NCBI RefSeq assembly: GCF_002646595.1
Contig: NZ_PDUD01000005.1
Coordinates: 1 to 64,000, forward strand
Source: Flavilitoribacter nigricans DSM 23189 = NBRC 102662
GTDB lineage: Bacteria > Bacteroidota > Bacteroidia > Chitinophagales > Saprospiraceae
DNA length: 64,000 bases
Direction: 5' to 3'
Shown: positions 36,501 to 47,200 of the stretch, piece after piece
Layout of the letters: each line of letters starts with the position of its first letter
Position numbering within the stretch: position 1 is the stretch's first letter
Notes under the pieces: model-generated
What the model saw: only the letters and a program-made list of their open reading frames with translations
Databases searched by the model: none
Told to the model about the DNA's origin: nothing
Program-made: the position numbers and the translations under genes

Positions 36501-36675
36501 CACCCAGCAGGGCACCGAAATGCTCAATAGCCTCCACCAAATATATAATCAAAAAAACCAATACAAGATCACCACTGAAATTGAAGATAATATTTATCTT
36601 GATCCCACGACCCCAGAAGGCTACGGCACCCGGATTACGGTGCGAATTCCTAAAGTATATAACTATGCCCATTAA
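33544..36675 (+). CDS. LytS-type sensor histidine kinase with Reg_prop propeller
   Basis: This is a 1043-residue hybrid-style sensor. After a signal peptide (MPRWLILKILLYFLFGAFPL) come about 630 residues of two-component-regulator propeller repeats (THTYTVQDGLPFTEIFKC, VWYGRSSQGIGVYDP, LWMGTQYGLAFLEKP). A Y_Y_Y-like beta domain (about 690-780), one membrane span (WWFWALVSAFITLAAGVIMG, near 785-807), a His_kinase domain with SLNPHFLNNTLHWV (His near 841), and an ATPase domain (HIENAIEHGLRHR, EDDGIGYS) follow. The propeller probably senses a periplasmic glycan or peptide. It overlaps its LytTR regulator by 11 bp. Confidence 0.9.
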   Translation: MPRWLILKILLYFLFGAFPLARIAAQYNLTHTYTVQDGLPFTEIFKCTVASDGKVYFITNLGHLIRYDGAEFKPLHQGVPFPSDRSVFGFTAEDRFGVWLAFGSQVLRVQGDQEWVIDLPPDLQQPIQKTEGALTFFDQKNRAYRYDPDRNTFKIDSVFDDLVESLGDPAYTSWYFDSKNYWLIYRNSTDTGHQVVQLNQQFQIVSKPDFGGGGTIRSWFAQPNGINLAINMDMPGLSPRALAKVDQGHLIPITGKDWNGKVRNQFLDYIPFYTQERLFFYGHPPPEHALSEDDFEIWELKQGTEAELVVRIQLKAPIVGSRPDLDQAGNFWVASHSGLVKIFSAFMGCFESHPNMVSGLHTINEDPEGNIYLGAYRNGYAVFDGNSIVRPRQTELLPFMPGGWRDERGMMYFLKEQPYGFFRSDGKEWDIRPSYKDDPPRLMLGYYITPIQKGKVLAFGLSGKGIGIMQPPFLPGQPVRYIGEEKGMTLANVLTIAEDTGGRVWYGRSSQGIGVYDPQLDTAVTWEITNEGGLGAMSLLVDSRDNLWMGTQYGLAFLEKPDRFDLLHQDANDALQLLDLPQAGRGLVTFIKEYRGQLIFGNNRGFGLLDLHSFYERNDQPYVKFFPTNQYLPGGGSEQNAVYIDTKGKVWMGNDLGAISMDLDLLPPDTVAIGLDSILFYHGENEQTPVTEDQLIIPRGQRYLRFAWTPEFDGQLHPNHWLNYQLVLESGGTVLTESYITNRDITLGYISPGKHRFSVELYKNNLLQKRFDYQLIIPPNLEETWWFWALVSAFITLAAGVIMGLVYRNKRQHQRHELATARLNQEKEELQVQAITSSLNPHFLNNTLHWVQARVRKDTTAGEVIDKLAANIRTVFTHSRDKRAFHSLWDELILVENYLKIQGERFRERYQYILPAKEERLRFRRTMVPLMQLQIHIENAIEHGLRHRKGSTGVTVRLEEEETHVLLIIEDDGIGYSNAKKRRIRNTQQGTEMLNSLHQIYNQKNQYKITTEIEDNIYLDPTTPEGYGTRITVRIPKVYNYAH

Positions 36676-37408
36676 AGTTATTGTAGTCGAAGACGAATAC
36701 GACGTGCTCCACGAACTGGTAGATGGCCTGCAGGAAGACCCATTAATCGAAGTCTGTGCCTACGCGCAGGAGGTGGAAGACGCCTTCGAAAAGATCCTGT
36801 CCACCCGTCCCAATGCCCTCTTCCTGGATATCCAACTGGAAGGCGGCACCGCTTTCGACCTGCTGGCGGAGCTGGATCAGGCCGGCGCTCCCGCCATCCC
36901 GGTGATCATCAATACTGGATTCGAATATTTTGAATACGCCCAACGTGCTCTCAACGATTACGGGGATCGAATCGTGCACATTCTTCAGAAACCCTTCTTT
37001 TCGCACTGGGAAGAAAAACGCAAAGAGTGTCTGGGCAAGATCCAATCTTTCCATTCCGGCAGAACGGAAGTCAGTCCCCTCGGCAGCTTCAATAAGTTCA
37101 TTGCCCGCAGCAAAAACACCACCTTCCTCATCGATTTTGAAGACATCCAGTATCTGGAAGTCGCCGGCAGCGGCAACACCTACCTCCAGGCAAAAGGCCG
37201 CGAAGCCATCCTCATCCACCGCACCCTCGAAAAGATCCTGCCGGACCTGCCGGATTACATATTCCGTATCAGCCGTTACCACGCCGTACATCTGGACGCT
37301 ATCAAGTGCCTACTGCACGAAGACAAGAAAGTGCAGCTGGAGGGAGTTCCCCAGGAATTTAAGGTGGGGGAGGAGTATTTTCGGCAGTTGTTGCGGTTGT
37401 TGGGGTGA
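36665..37408 (+). CDS. LytTR-family response regulator
   Basis: This 247-residue protein has a receiver (VIVVEDEYDV; phosphoacceptor Asp55 in ALFLDIQLEG; conserved Lys in LQKPF). A LytTR DNA-binding domain follows from about residue 145 (LIDFEDIQYLEVAGSGNTYL, ISRYHAVHLDAI). The ATG at 36665 lies inside the end of the kinase gene and gives a full-length receiver; a longer upstream frame is a shadow of the kinase. It forms a cognate pair with the preceding LytS-type kinase. Confidence 0.93.
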   Translation: MPIKVIVVEDEYDVLHELVDGLQEDPLIEVCAYAQEVEDAFEKILSTRPNALFLDIQLEGGTAFDLLAELDQAGAPAIPVIINTGFEYFEYAQRALNDYGDRIVHILQKPFFSHWEEKRKECLGKIQSFHSGRTEVSPLGSFNKFIARSKNTTFLIDFEDIQYLEVAGSGNTYLQAKGREAILIHRTLEKILPDLPDYIFRISRYHAVHLDAIKCLLHEDKKVQLEGVPQEFKVGEEYFRQLLRLLG

Positions 37409-37974
37409 GGAGGAAGCTTAAGTCAGAGGCTCCACTTAAAAATAAGCAGTTGATGGCGGATCAATCATACGCAGAGTAACAATCGGGTAGCCGAACTTTA
37501 TACCCTAACTCACTACCAATTGAACACCTTCGGTATAAGATTCGCATTTGATGCATGTATCCCTTTCATTGGCGCAAAAGTGCCCTTCGTGCCTGCAAAC
37601 TGGCATCTTATTACTTTCAGAAAAAAATTAATATCAACCTTCTTTATCTTGGGATCATGATGGAAGTAAAACCAAGTGCCAGTTATATTTTGTGATGGAT
37701 TAAAATAGGGAAAGAGTATTTTCGGCTACTCCTCCGGTTATTAGCCCAAACAAGTAAAGCGATTCCAAATTAATAAGGTCGTTCACGGGAAATCACCAAT
37801 AATGAGCCATATAAAACCCTATTGATAGTCGATTCAAAATCGGTCATTCCATTCTAACTTCTACTTAAACAATCAGCCTAAACTTCCTCCTGCGCATTCA
37901 TTGCCCGGCTTTTAAAATTCTCTTAGGTTCCATCTTAATGCTTTGTATTATTTCTACATTCAAATTGGTCAATC
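37409..37974. other. Intergenic region, nothing recognised
   Basis: 566 bp between the LytTR gene and the RHS gene with no recognisable gene, repeat or strong terminator. It should contain the RHS promoter. Confidence 0.5.
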
Positions 37975-40900
37975 ATGCATATCCGAAGCTTCTTTTTTTG
38001 GAGTTTAATGGTTTTCAGTCTCGCCGTACAAACCAAGGAATTAAATGCTCAACAGCTACTGCGGAGCAATCCTGCAAACGAAGAGTTTGCTACGCGTAGC
38101 TCCAACTATGTCTGCAATAACTGGACCTTCATTGGTAGTACGGTTAAGTTTAGAATAACCTATCTTACTAATACCGTAATTACTTTTGAATTGAGTAAAA
38201 ATGACGGTAGTAAGTTTACTACTAATGGTACATTTTACATAAAAGTCGGAGGCTATTGCGGTACGCCAATCGCAAATGGTGCGGTCCTTGAGGGGGCGGA
38301 TTCAAGGTTTTTGTCCGTTAGTATACCAGATGATTTCAATAGTGGAAGTCTCGATTTCTACGGGATGTATATCACAAATGCAGGCGAACGCTATGCCGCC
38401 GGAAAGATCAATGTGTATTACGATACCTTTTTGAAATTTGAAAACTGTTTGGGGATGAACGATGAGGAGGTGAGTATAGGCAGTGATCTTAGAGTAAATT
38501 TTCAGCTGCAAAACCTCGGCCATAAGACTTGGGCAGGTGATGTAATTGTACTCCTGGACGAGGTGGAAGGATCTTCATATATAGAATTAAAAAGAGTAAA
38601 CACCAGCATAGCAGCAAAAGACTACGAGCTATTTTATCTTCAGGAGGAGATTGCGGCTATACAGGCCGGAAATTATAGGTTATTGATAGCTTACACAAAT
38701 GCACCCGGTGGAAATCCATTGGATTTTGTTATATATGGAGGGTGTGAACCAAATGCGACGATCGAACTCGCAAACAGTCTCACTATAACTCACTACCGAC
38801 TCCTCCAGGTTACAACACCTTGCAGTGAAAATGCGGCAATCAGCATCACTAATCCTGATCAAGGAAATACTTACAACCAGCAGATCAACATCACCTGGGC
38901 AGGTGATCACCTGGGTAATTCCTGCCCCGTAGATATTCATTATTACATCGGCAGCAATGGTTCTCCAAAGCCAATAGCAGACAACGAATCAGATGACGGC
39001 GCCTATCAATGGAATATCAGTCAAAACATCAACTCGGATGATGTTTATTTGTCAGTGCTATACGATGAGCCCAACTCACAAGGCCAAAGAGTAGGAGATG
39101 TAGTCGGGCCGTTCTCTATCTATACGGATTTGAACGCACCGATATTGAGTAGCCCCGAAAACGGGAAAGAGTTTCCCTCCGGCACTACGGCCATCACTTA
39201 TTCCTGGGCAAAAAATAATCCAAGTGGAGCGGCGAGTTATGAGCTGAAGCTGCGGGATGTGACTTCCGATGTAGTACTGCTCAATTTCAATGTCCCTCGT
39301 TCAGATATTGGCTCTTTTTCGCACAATTACAATTATGAGAACGGACATGAGTACCAGTGGACCGTAAGAGCAAAAAACTTAGATGGTAAAGTTAATGAAG
39401 CAAACGCCTTTCACTCATTTTCTATCGGCACCGCCGGAGGCACTGCCAATCTAGCATTGGATGCACCCCTCACAATCCGAAAAGATGGCATTGCTGCTTC
39501 TGTATTGCGGGTAGGAGAAACCTATAGCTTTTCAACAATTGTCCAAAATTCGGGAGGGATGCCCTGGTCAGGTTCGCTCTACCTAAAAGTAGGAACAGAC
39601 GTAATAGATCTTACTTACCCAGATGGCCTTACCCTCGCTGATGGTAATAGTCAAAGTATCACCTATTCTTTTATCCCAACATCGAATCAAGAGGGGGAAG
39701 GAATCCCAGTAGAAATTCGATACCAAACCGGTGGTAGTGGTAGCTCATATCCCATTGGATCTATTATCCATGACAATCCCATCTTTATTGATATTATGCC
39801 CGCATTAGGACCCGCATTATTAAGTGTTACTACTCCTGCTTCTGGGTGGCAGATCGGAGAAACACGTACCATTCAATGGACAACCGACAATGCTCCGGAT
39901 TGCAATGCCGTCACCATTGAACTGGAAGTTGCCGGAAACACTTTATATGTGCTAAAAGAGAACCATGCCTTCAGCAATTCCTCCGGCAGTTTCAGCTGGC
40001 AGGTAGGCTACGATCAAAATGGCCTGCTCATTCCGAATGTAGATGCGAGCTCTTTACAACTAAAAATATACTGTACAGGATCAAACAGTCCAATTGGCTA
40101 CAGTCAGCCTTTTAGCCTGAGCAATGGCAGTGGAGGAATATGTTCCTATTTTACGGATTTACCTTCCTCCGGCGAAATTTTTGAAGCAGCCCAGTGCTTG
40201 TGCAGTCAGGGGTATATCACCCCACAGGGTGGAGCCATTGATGCAGATGCCCCGATATACCGGGCTGATCTGGCCAAACTGGTATTTTTCGCGCTTTACG
40301 ATGGAGACGAAGCAGCCCCTTCCGATGCCTTTCCACTAACTTTTGCAGACCTCTATTACGAAGCGGATCCAGCGCAAAAAGCCTATTACAGATATGCAAA
40401 AGCATTGAGTTATCTGGAGTATGGAGACGGGGTCACACCTTTTGACCGGGATAGGATGCTCTTTAACCCTTATGGAACCATTGACAAGATAGATGCCCTG
40501 AAAGTCATATTAGAAGCCTTCAATATTAGTCCCGATTTTTCGGGTCCAAATCCATTCCCCGGCTATATTGACCTAGCACATCCTTCCTATGGTTATGTCA
40601 AGAAAGCCAGTACTGAAAAATGGTGTACTTTCGGCACGGATCTTTTCCAACCGATCTCCCGCAAGCATGTTTTTCTCATTTTGTACCGCCTACTGTCCGG
40701 TTGTGATGAAAATAACAGCTCCATCTACCAAAATAGCGATCCCGGGTCAGAAGCTTATTTCACCCCCGGCAACCTAAGCCCGGAAAATCTCGCCAGATCC
40801 ATGGGTATGGACGAGGGTTTCTTTAAGTACCGGGAACAGACCAGCTTTAACATTCCCGGCTTTAATCTGTCCTTAAACTTTTCCCACTTTTACAACACCG

Positions 40901-43900
40901 CCATCCTAGAGCTACCCACCTCACTTCGGCGCATTACGCCTCTTGGAGATGGCTGGTCACATAGCTACAATTGTTATCTGGTAGAAGAAAAAGGCTGGAA
41001 TGACCAAGGCTTTTCTCTTGATGACCGGGTATATGTCTTCTGGCCGGGCGGACAGGTGCACGCTTACAACGGCACCAACTTTCAAACCATTTCACACGGC
41101 GTATTTGATGAGCTCACTAAAGTCAATAATACTACCTATCGGATAAAGAAAAAAAATCTACTCGAATACACATTCACCAAATACACTTTGCTGGGCGGTA
41201 AAGCTGAAGTTTTTATGCTCAGCGAGATCAAGGATCGATTCAACAATATCATCCAGATCATTCACGAAAAAATAGTGGATGCTCCACGAATTAAAAAAGT
41301 GATAGGCACCGCCGGCCGGGAACTTCGCTTTTATTATCAAACCGGGAGCAATCAGTTATCACAGGTAAAAGATGTGGCCGGTGGCCGGGATATCTATTTC
41401 AATGTAAATGACGACAATAATCTACTGAGTTACACCAATGCCCGGGAAGACATGACTTATTATGATTATGGAACCAATGCTCAATTTCATTTACTGTACG
41501 AGATTACCCTGCCGCGCGGCAATAAGATCAGTGGTGATTATGATGCGATCACCAGAAAACTAAAACAGGTAAGTTATCCCGGCAATGTCTTCTATGAGGT
41601 AAATCTGAATCCCAATTACGACAATGCGGCGGATTTCCTATCTAATGTGAAAGATGCAACTGGGACGGAGGTGAAAAAATACCGGAATGAAAATGGACTG
41701 GTAGAAAAGAAATCCATCAATAATAATGGCAACCTTGTAGATCTGGAATATAGATACAACTCTCCCGTAGATCCGTTCCTTGTCTCCTCTATTGATTATG
41801 AGGGCTATGAATTGGGTGTTTCCTATGACAATAAAGGTAACCTGATAGATGTGAACTTACCGACAGGGATCAATCATCACTTCACCTATACTTCGTGGAA
41901 CGACATTAAGACCTATCGTGATCCTAAAGGTAATACGACTACTTATGACTATATCGGGTATGCCCTCGATAAGGTGACCGATAACATGGGTTTCGTCACG
42001 GATGTATCGATTGACAGTCGTGGAAAGATGACTTCTGTTAAAAATCCCGAAAATATCACCTATATATTCGGATACGATAACTTCGGCAACCAAAAACGCA
42101 TCAGTGGTCCGCTGGGTATCGAAACTACCGCCGAATTTGACGAAGTCGGCAGACTAAAAAAACTGACTAACCCTAACGGACAGGTCGCTACCTTCGAATA
42201 CGATGTACATGATCTGATCCGGAAAGCTACCCAACAGTCTGCCACCGGTGATCTGGTCAGCGAGTACGATTACGACAAAAACGACAATCTCAACTGGATT
42301 AAAAACGCCAAAGGAAACAAGACCAATTTCAATTACACACTACTCGATCAGCTAGCTACCGTCGAATTTGGCGGCGACACCAAAGCCTACACTTATCTGG
42401 AGGATGGCTTGCTGGACACCTATTCCAAACCCGGGGGGCACACTTTCCAGTATGAGTACGATGACCTGGGGCGACTAGAATCGGATGGTTATGCCGGTTA
42501 CACCTACGACACACAAGACAATATCAAAACGATCAGTAAAACGGGTGGATCGACCGTCGCATTTGACTACGATGACCTCAATCGGATGAAAACGGCGACT
42601 TATGAATCCCAAACTGTTGGCTACGATTATGATATAAACAGTAATGTCAAAAAAATTACCTATCCGGGCGGTTTTTCAGTTACCTACGACTACGATGCCA
42701 ACAACCGGTTGACGGATGTACGTTGGCTGGGTAAGACCGTCCACTATGACTACTACGACGATGGCCGTCTTCAAAAAACGACCTATCCCAACGGTACGTA
42801 TTGTAATTATAATTACGATGCCGCCGGCCGGATGATCGGTCTGACCAACCGAAAAAGTAATACAGAGATCATCGCCGCTTATTCCTTCACTCTCGATCCC
42901 ATGGGGAATCATCTGGGGGAAGATCGCACAGAGCCATTCGGAGATCCCGCCCTGACACCAGTAGTGCATACCGGTAGCTACAACAGCGAGAATGAAGTAA
43001 ATACTTACGCTGCTACCAATTTCAGCTTTAACAGCGACGGGCAACAAACGTCCAAAGGAGTTACTGCTTCGACCTGGGATGATAGAGACATGCTGCTTAC
43101 TTACGGCAGTAATAGCTATGCATACGACGGAATGGGATTACGGCGATCTGCCACCCGGGACGGCATTACCCGAAAATACATCTGGGACGTCCGGGGTATG
43201 GGGAATGTATTGGTGGAAACGGACGGCAGCGGTAATGCCCTGTATTACTACATACATGGATTGGGCCTTTGTGCCAGAGTGAAGGTTTCCAATGATGCCG
43301 CGCACTATTATCACTACGACTTCCGGGGCAGTACCATCGCTATGACGGATAACGGAGAAAATATCACGCACCAATACAGCTATCTGCCGTATGGAGGTAT
43401 TGCCGGGGAGCAAGAGGCAGATCCAAATCCTTTCAAATTTGTGGGGCAATACGGGGTAATGCACGATGGCGATGAATTGTACTATATGCGGGCACGCTAC
43501 TACGATGCGCAGACGGGACGATTTTTGAGTGAGGATCCGGTTTGGGGAGAGAATTTGTATGCTTATGGGGGGGGGAATCCAACGATGTTTATTGATCCAA
43601 AAGGTACTATTGAAGCCGATCTGAAAGGATGCTTAATTCCAACCCCTTTAAATTTAGTTGTAGACGTTTGTCAAAGTTTTGATGGAGGTCCAATAGAAAT
43701 TACCGCTGGCCCGGCAATCATGTCTGTTGATAATACAAATGTAAACCTAGATATAAGTGCTGGTTTATGTTTGGGTTCTAAAAAAATAGAAGATAAAACC
43801 CTCGGCTTTATTAAAGCTGATGTCTGTTTTAGCCTCGGAGCAGATTTAGAAGGCAAGCAATATTTAGATATTGAAGGAGGCGTAAAATTTGGAAATGTTG

Positions 43901-44109
43901 CTCTTCCTATAAACCAAACCTTTACAGACTATAGATCAGAATCTGAAATGGCAACAGTTTTAAAGCCAAATCCCCGAGCACCAATCTATTTAAATACCAA
44001 CACTATTCCGACAAATAAAAATTCATTTTCTGACATTGATCTAACCCCTGTACATACAGGAGATGGTTATGGAGCTGGACTGAATTTAGGAATACAATTT
44101 AGAAAATAG
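37975..44109 (+). CDS. Exported RHS-repeat protein with Ig-like and SLH-like regions and variable tip
   Basis: This is a 2044-residue protein. A signal peptide (first ~25 residues) is followed by several Ig/CARDB-like beta domains to about residue 715. Three SLH-like repeats follow (about 722-920): YFTDLPSSGEIFEAAQCLC, then ADLAKLVFFALY, and two weaker copies. The RHS part starts near 955 (FNIPGFNLSLNFSHFYN) and holds many YD repeats (YDYDKNDNLNWIKN, YDDLNRMKTATY). It closes with the RHS core ELYYMRARYYDAQTGRFLSE and ends PTMFIDPKG near 1880. The last 165 residues are a different, beta-rich and more AT-rich tip with no toxin motif recognised. No immunity-like gene follows directly. It is probably surface-exposed, with shell function inferred from RHS family knowledge. 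Confidence 0.85.
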   Translation: MHIRSFFFWSLMVFSLAVQTKELNAQQLLRSNPANEEFATRSSNYVCNNWTFIGSTVKFRITYLTNTVITFELSKNDGSKFTTNGTFYIKVGGYCGTPIANGAVLEGADSRFLSVSIPDDFNSGSLDFYGMYITNAGERYAAGKINVYYDTFLKFENCLGMNDEEVSIGSDLRVNFQLQNLGHKTWAGDVIVLLDEVEGSSYIELKRVNTSIAAKDYELFYLQEEIAAIQAGNYRLLIAYTNAPGGNPLDFVIYGGCEPNATIELANSLTITHYRLLQVTTPCSENAAISITNPDQGNTYNQQINITWAGDHLGNSCPVDIHYYIGSNGSPKPIADNESDDGAYQWNISQNINSDDVYLSVLYDEPNSQGQRVGDVVGPFSIYTDLNAPILSSPENGKEFPSGTTAITYSWAKNNPSGAASYELKLRDVTSDVVLLNFNVPRSDIGSFSHNYNYENGHEYQWTVRAKNLDGKVNEANAFHSFSIGTAGGTANLALDAPLTIRKDGIAASVLRVGETYSFSTIVQNSGGMPWSGSLYLKVGTDVIDLTYPDGLTLADGNSQSITYSFIPTSNQEGEGIPVEIRYQTGGSGSSYPIGSIIHDNPIFIDIMPALGPALLSVTTPASGWQIGETRTIQWTTDNAPDCNAVTIELEVAGNTLYVLKENHAFSNSSGSFSWQVGYDQNGLLIPNVDASSLQLKIYCTGSNSPIGYSQPFSLSNGSGGICSYFTDLPSSGEIFEAAQCLCSQGYITPQGGAIDADAPIYRADLAKLVFFALYDGDEAAPSDAFPLTFADLYYEADPAQKAYYRYAKALSYLEYGDGVTPFDRDRMLFNPYGTIDKIDALKVILEAFNISPDFSGPNPFPGYIDLAHPSYGYVKKASTEKWCTFGTDLFQPISRKHVFLILYRLLSGCDENNSSIYQNSDPGSEAYFTPGNLSPENLARSMGMDEGFFKYREQTSFNIPGFNLSLNFSHFYNTAILELPTSLRRITPLGDGWSHSYNCYLVEEKGWNDQGFSLDDRVYVFWPGGQVHAYNGTNFQTISHGVFDELTKVNNTTYRIKKKNLLEYTFTKYTLLGGKAEVFMLSEIKDRFNNIIQIIHEKIVDAPRIKKVIGTAGRELRFYYQTGSNQLSQVKDVAGGRDIYFNVNDDNNLLSYTNAREDMTYYDYGTNAQFHLLYEITLPRGNKISGDYDAITRKLKQVSYPGNVFYEVNLNPNYDNAADFLSNVKDATGTEVKKYRNENGLVEKKSINNNGNLVDLEYRYNSPVDPFLVSSIDYEGYELGVSYDNKGNLIDVNLPTGINHHFTYTSWNDIKTYRDPKGNTTTYDYIGYALDKVTDNMGFVTDVSIDSRGKMTSVKNPENITYIFGYDNFGNQKRISGPLGIETTAEFDEVGRLKKLTNPNGQVATFEYDVHDLIRKATQQSATGDLVSEYDYDKNDNLNWIKNAKGNKTNFNYTLLDQLATVEFGGDTKAYTYLEDGLLDTYSKPGGHTFQYEYDDLGRLESDGYAGYTYDTQDNIKTISKTGGSTVAFDYDDLNRMKTATYESQTVGYDYDINSNVKKITYPGGFSVTYDYDANNRLTDVRWLGKTVHYDYYDDGRLQKTTYPNGTYCNYNYDAAGRMIGLTNRKSNTEIIAAYSFTLDPMGNHLGEDRTEPFGDPALTPVVHTGSYNSENEVNTYAATNFSFNSDGQQTSKGVTASTWDDRDMLLTYGSNSYAYDGMGLRRSATRDGITRKYIWDVRGMGNVLVETDGSGNALYYYIHGLGLCARVKVSNDAAHYYHYDFRGSTIAMTDNGENITHQYSYLPYGGIAGEQEADPNPFKFVGQYGVMHDGDELYYMRARYYDAQTGRFLSEDPVWGENLYAYGGGNPTMFIDPKGTIEADLKGCLIPTPLNLVVDVCQSFDGGPIEITAGPAIMSVDNTNVNLDISAGLCLGSKKIEDKTLGFIKADVCFSLGADLEGKQYLDIEGGVKFGNVALPINQTFTDYRSESEMATVLKPNPRAPIYLNTNTIPTNKNSFSDIDLTPVHTGDGYGAGLNLGIQFRK

Positions 44110-44264
44110 GTGTAATGAAAAGGAATTAGTAGAAAACCTGCTCCTCCTTGGGGATAGTACTCTGCAATCTTTTTGCTGTTGAGAAGATAGAGTGACTTTT
44201 GAACAAGTTGTTTTGTCAATACAAACAGGATAAAATTAATTTTCACCCTTAAGTACAAATAGAG

Positions 44265-47200
44265 ATGATCATCAAATATAATCTTACAATATTATTTCAA
44301 ATATTGATTTTATATTTTGTCCATAGTCAAAATCTAGATGTAGGTTACACCTACGACGACCTAAACCGCCTCATCCAAACCGAATACCCCAACGGTACCA
44401 TCATCCAGTACCAGTACGACAAACTAGGCAACCGTACGGAGTATAAGGTAACCAATCCGACCCCGGTAGATCTCTACGCCACCCAGGAAAGCGTGACTCC
44501 GACGGCTCTGAGTCCCGGAAATGACTTTACCTACAGCGGGCGCATCAATAATAGCAGCAGTAATGTCCTGGCTGGAGGGCACCAGGTACATTTTCACCTA
44601 AATACCGGTAATACCCTGGATGGCAATGAAACCTACCTCGGCTCACGCTACGTGGCCGGCGTACCTGCCGGCGGGTATACTCCAATTGCCAAGCAACTGA
44701 GCATTCCTTCCGACTGGAGTGCAACCGGTACGGTCTATCTACTCATTCAGATAGATGCGTTGGAAGCCATCACCGAAACCGATGAGGATAATAACCTCAG
44801 TATACTCCCGATGGAGATCAATAGTTGCAGCACCATGGCGATTAGCTTTAACTTGATCGTACCCGATAACTGTCAGCGGAATGTAGGACAGGTCACCGCA
44901 GGTGTTTCCGGCGGAGAGCCGCCATTTACTTATCGCTGGAGTACCGTGCCGGTGCAAACTACGGCTACGGCCACAGAACTGGCTGCTGGAGACTATACCG
45001 TTACGGTAGAAGATCAACGAGGATGCCGGAGAATAGATAGTTTCACCTTAGGGGATGCCGGTAATCTGCCGGCCAGTCATTTTACATACAGCATTTCCGA
45101 TCTGGAGGTCAGCTTTACGGATCAATCGGGCGGAGCCGATCAGCATTTCTGGGATTTCGGCGAAGGAACAGTTTCCAGTCTGGAAAACCCTACCCATCAA
45201 TACCTTTACGGTGGAGAATATGAGGCCTGTTTGAAAGTGACGAACTCCTGCGGAGAAGATACCTACTGTCAAACAATCACACTTAGCAATAGCAGTTGTG
45301 AACCGCCAGATGGAAGGAATACCAGCGGCATAGGTGCTACGGCTGCGTTATTTCGCTGGTATTATCAGCTGAATGTAGATGAATGGCAAATTCGCTACTC
45401 CAAAGCCGGTCTGGACGAATGGACAGAAGTGACCGGTCTGCCCCATACCCAGGCGCTTATTGAAGGGCTGGAACCTGACACGGAGTACGAGTGGCAAGTA
45501 CGTAGTAAATGTGCGAACTCAGGATTGAGCCCCTGGTCCTCCTCCATTTATTTCAACACCTTCCCTCTAACCGCCAGCAGCGGGGACGAATTCATTATTG
45601 TAGCGGAAGATCCATCCCAGGCAGTCAGTTTTCGAGCCGTCACCTATTCGGCCCACGATGACACCTATGTCGTCACCGGCTTATTGGGAGGCAATACCTT
45701 TATCAGTAAATACGATGAAGGGGGCAATGAACTTTGGACCGTGCAATTATCGGCCTCTATTCTTCCCAGCGAAATCATTTCAACCATTGATAAGGGTTAC
45801 ATTCTGGCCGGCGGATATAATAATGACGGCTATGTAGTTAAATTGGACGAAAATGGCCAGGAGTTATGGAATACAAAGCTGGATGGATCAGGAATTGAAA
45901 GAATAGAATCCCTGGCAGAAGACGGGGTCGGTAATATTATACTGGCCGGTCATTCCTCCACCTACGGTGCCGGCAACCGGGATGCCTGGCTGTGCAAACT
46001 CAGTTCGGGCGGTACCCACCAGTGGAGTCACTTTTTCGGTAATGATCAGTGGAACATCGGCATGGATGTAGAAGTGACTAATGATGGCAACTATGTATTG
46101 TTATTTGATCACCGGGTGATCGTCTCCATTCCCACCGGAAGCACATCAAGCGATGGATTTGGTCTGGCTAAGGTAAATCCGAGCGGCACAGTACTATGGA
46201 TCAAAGCCTATCGCCCCGGCGATGCCCTCCAAGACTATATAGCAGAAAAGATGACCGAAGACGCAAGTGGTAATCTCTACGTGGCGGCAAGAAATAATTT
46301 TGCTAAACTGACGGCCGGCGGTGATCTGATCTGGGCAAAACAATTAAGTAATGCCGGTAACTGCGAACAAGTAGTTATCGATCAAACAGGAAAAATCTTC
46401 CTACTGGGCAATGAAGATATCGGATCGGATGGCAACGAAGATCTGACGATCACTGAAATCAATAGTTCCGGTACGCCAATAGTATCCAAATATATTTACG
46501 GCGGTGGAGACAATACCCATTTTAATTCATCTGTATTTGCCGACCGGTTGTTGCTGGTGGGAAACACGGACGCCTTTAACCCCTTAAACAATAATGATAA
46601 AGGGATGCTGGTGATCCGAAAATCCGACCTATTAAACGATTGCCAGACCACCGGTATGAATGCGTCTGCGGTTAATTATTCTTTAACTAGTGCAACTGCA
46701 GTACTTACCAGTTCGGTGAGTCCGCCTACTAGTACCACAACCTCTACATGGAGCAACACCCAATTCGAATTGATCTATCCCTGCGGAAGTCCCTGCGGGA
46801 TATTAGCGAAAATCGGATCCACGGATGATATATTTTGTGCAGATCCAGCCATTTCCTTCCTCGACCTTTCGGCCGGTGCGGATAGTATTTCCTGGGCTAT
46901 CGATGATCTCAACAATGTAGTTGGCAATACTCACGAATTGATCTATCCATTCAACACTTCCGGCACCTATACAATTTATTTAATGGCTTACAGTAACCTG
47001 GGATGTGCCGATACTACCGAGCGGGTGATCGAGGTGCTAGATAACCCCTTCATTCAACTGGACATTACTGATGAAACCTGTGGGCAATCTGACGGTACAG
47101 CTATAGCCACGATCACCCTCGGCACCCAGCCATATACTTATAAATGGAGCACCGGAGGGATGAATAGCAGCGTTAGTGATCTCCAGGCAGAAAATTACGC

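Noticed and set aside
43610-44109. Known toxin domain at the RHS tip
   Set aside because: The tip is beta-rich and no nuclease, deaminase, ADP-ribosyltransferase or pore motif could be recognised, so no toxin is claimed.
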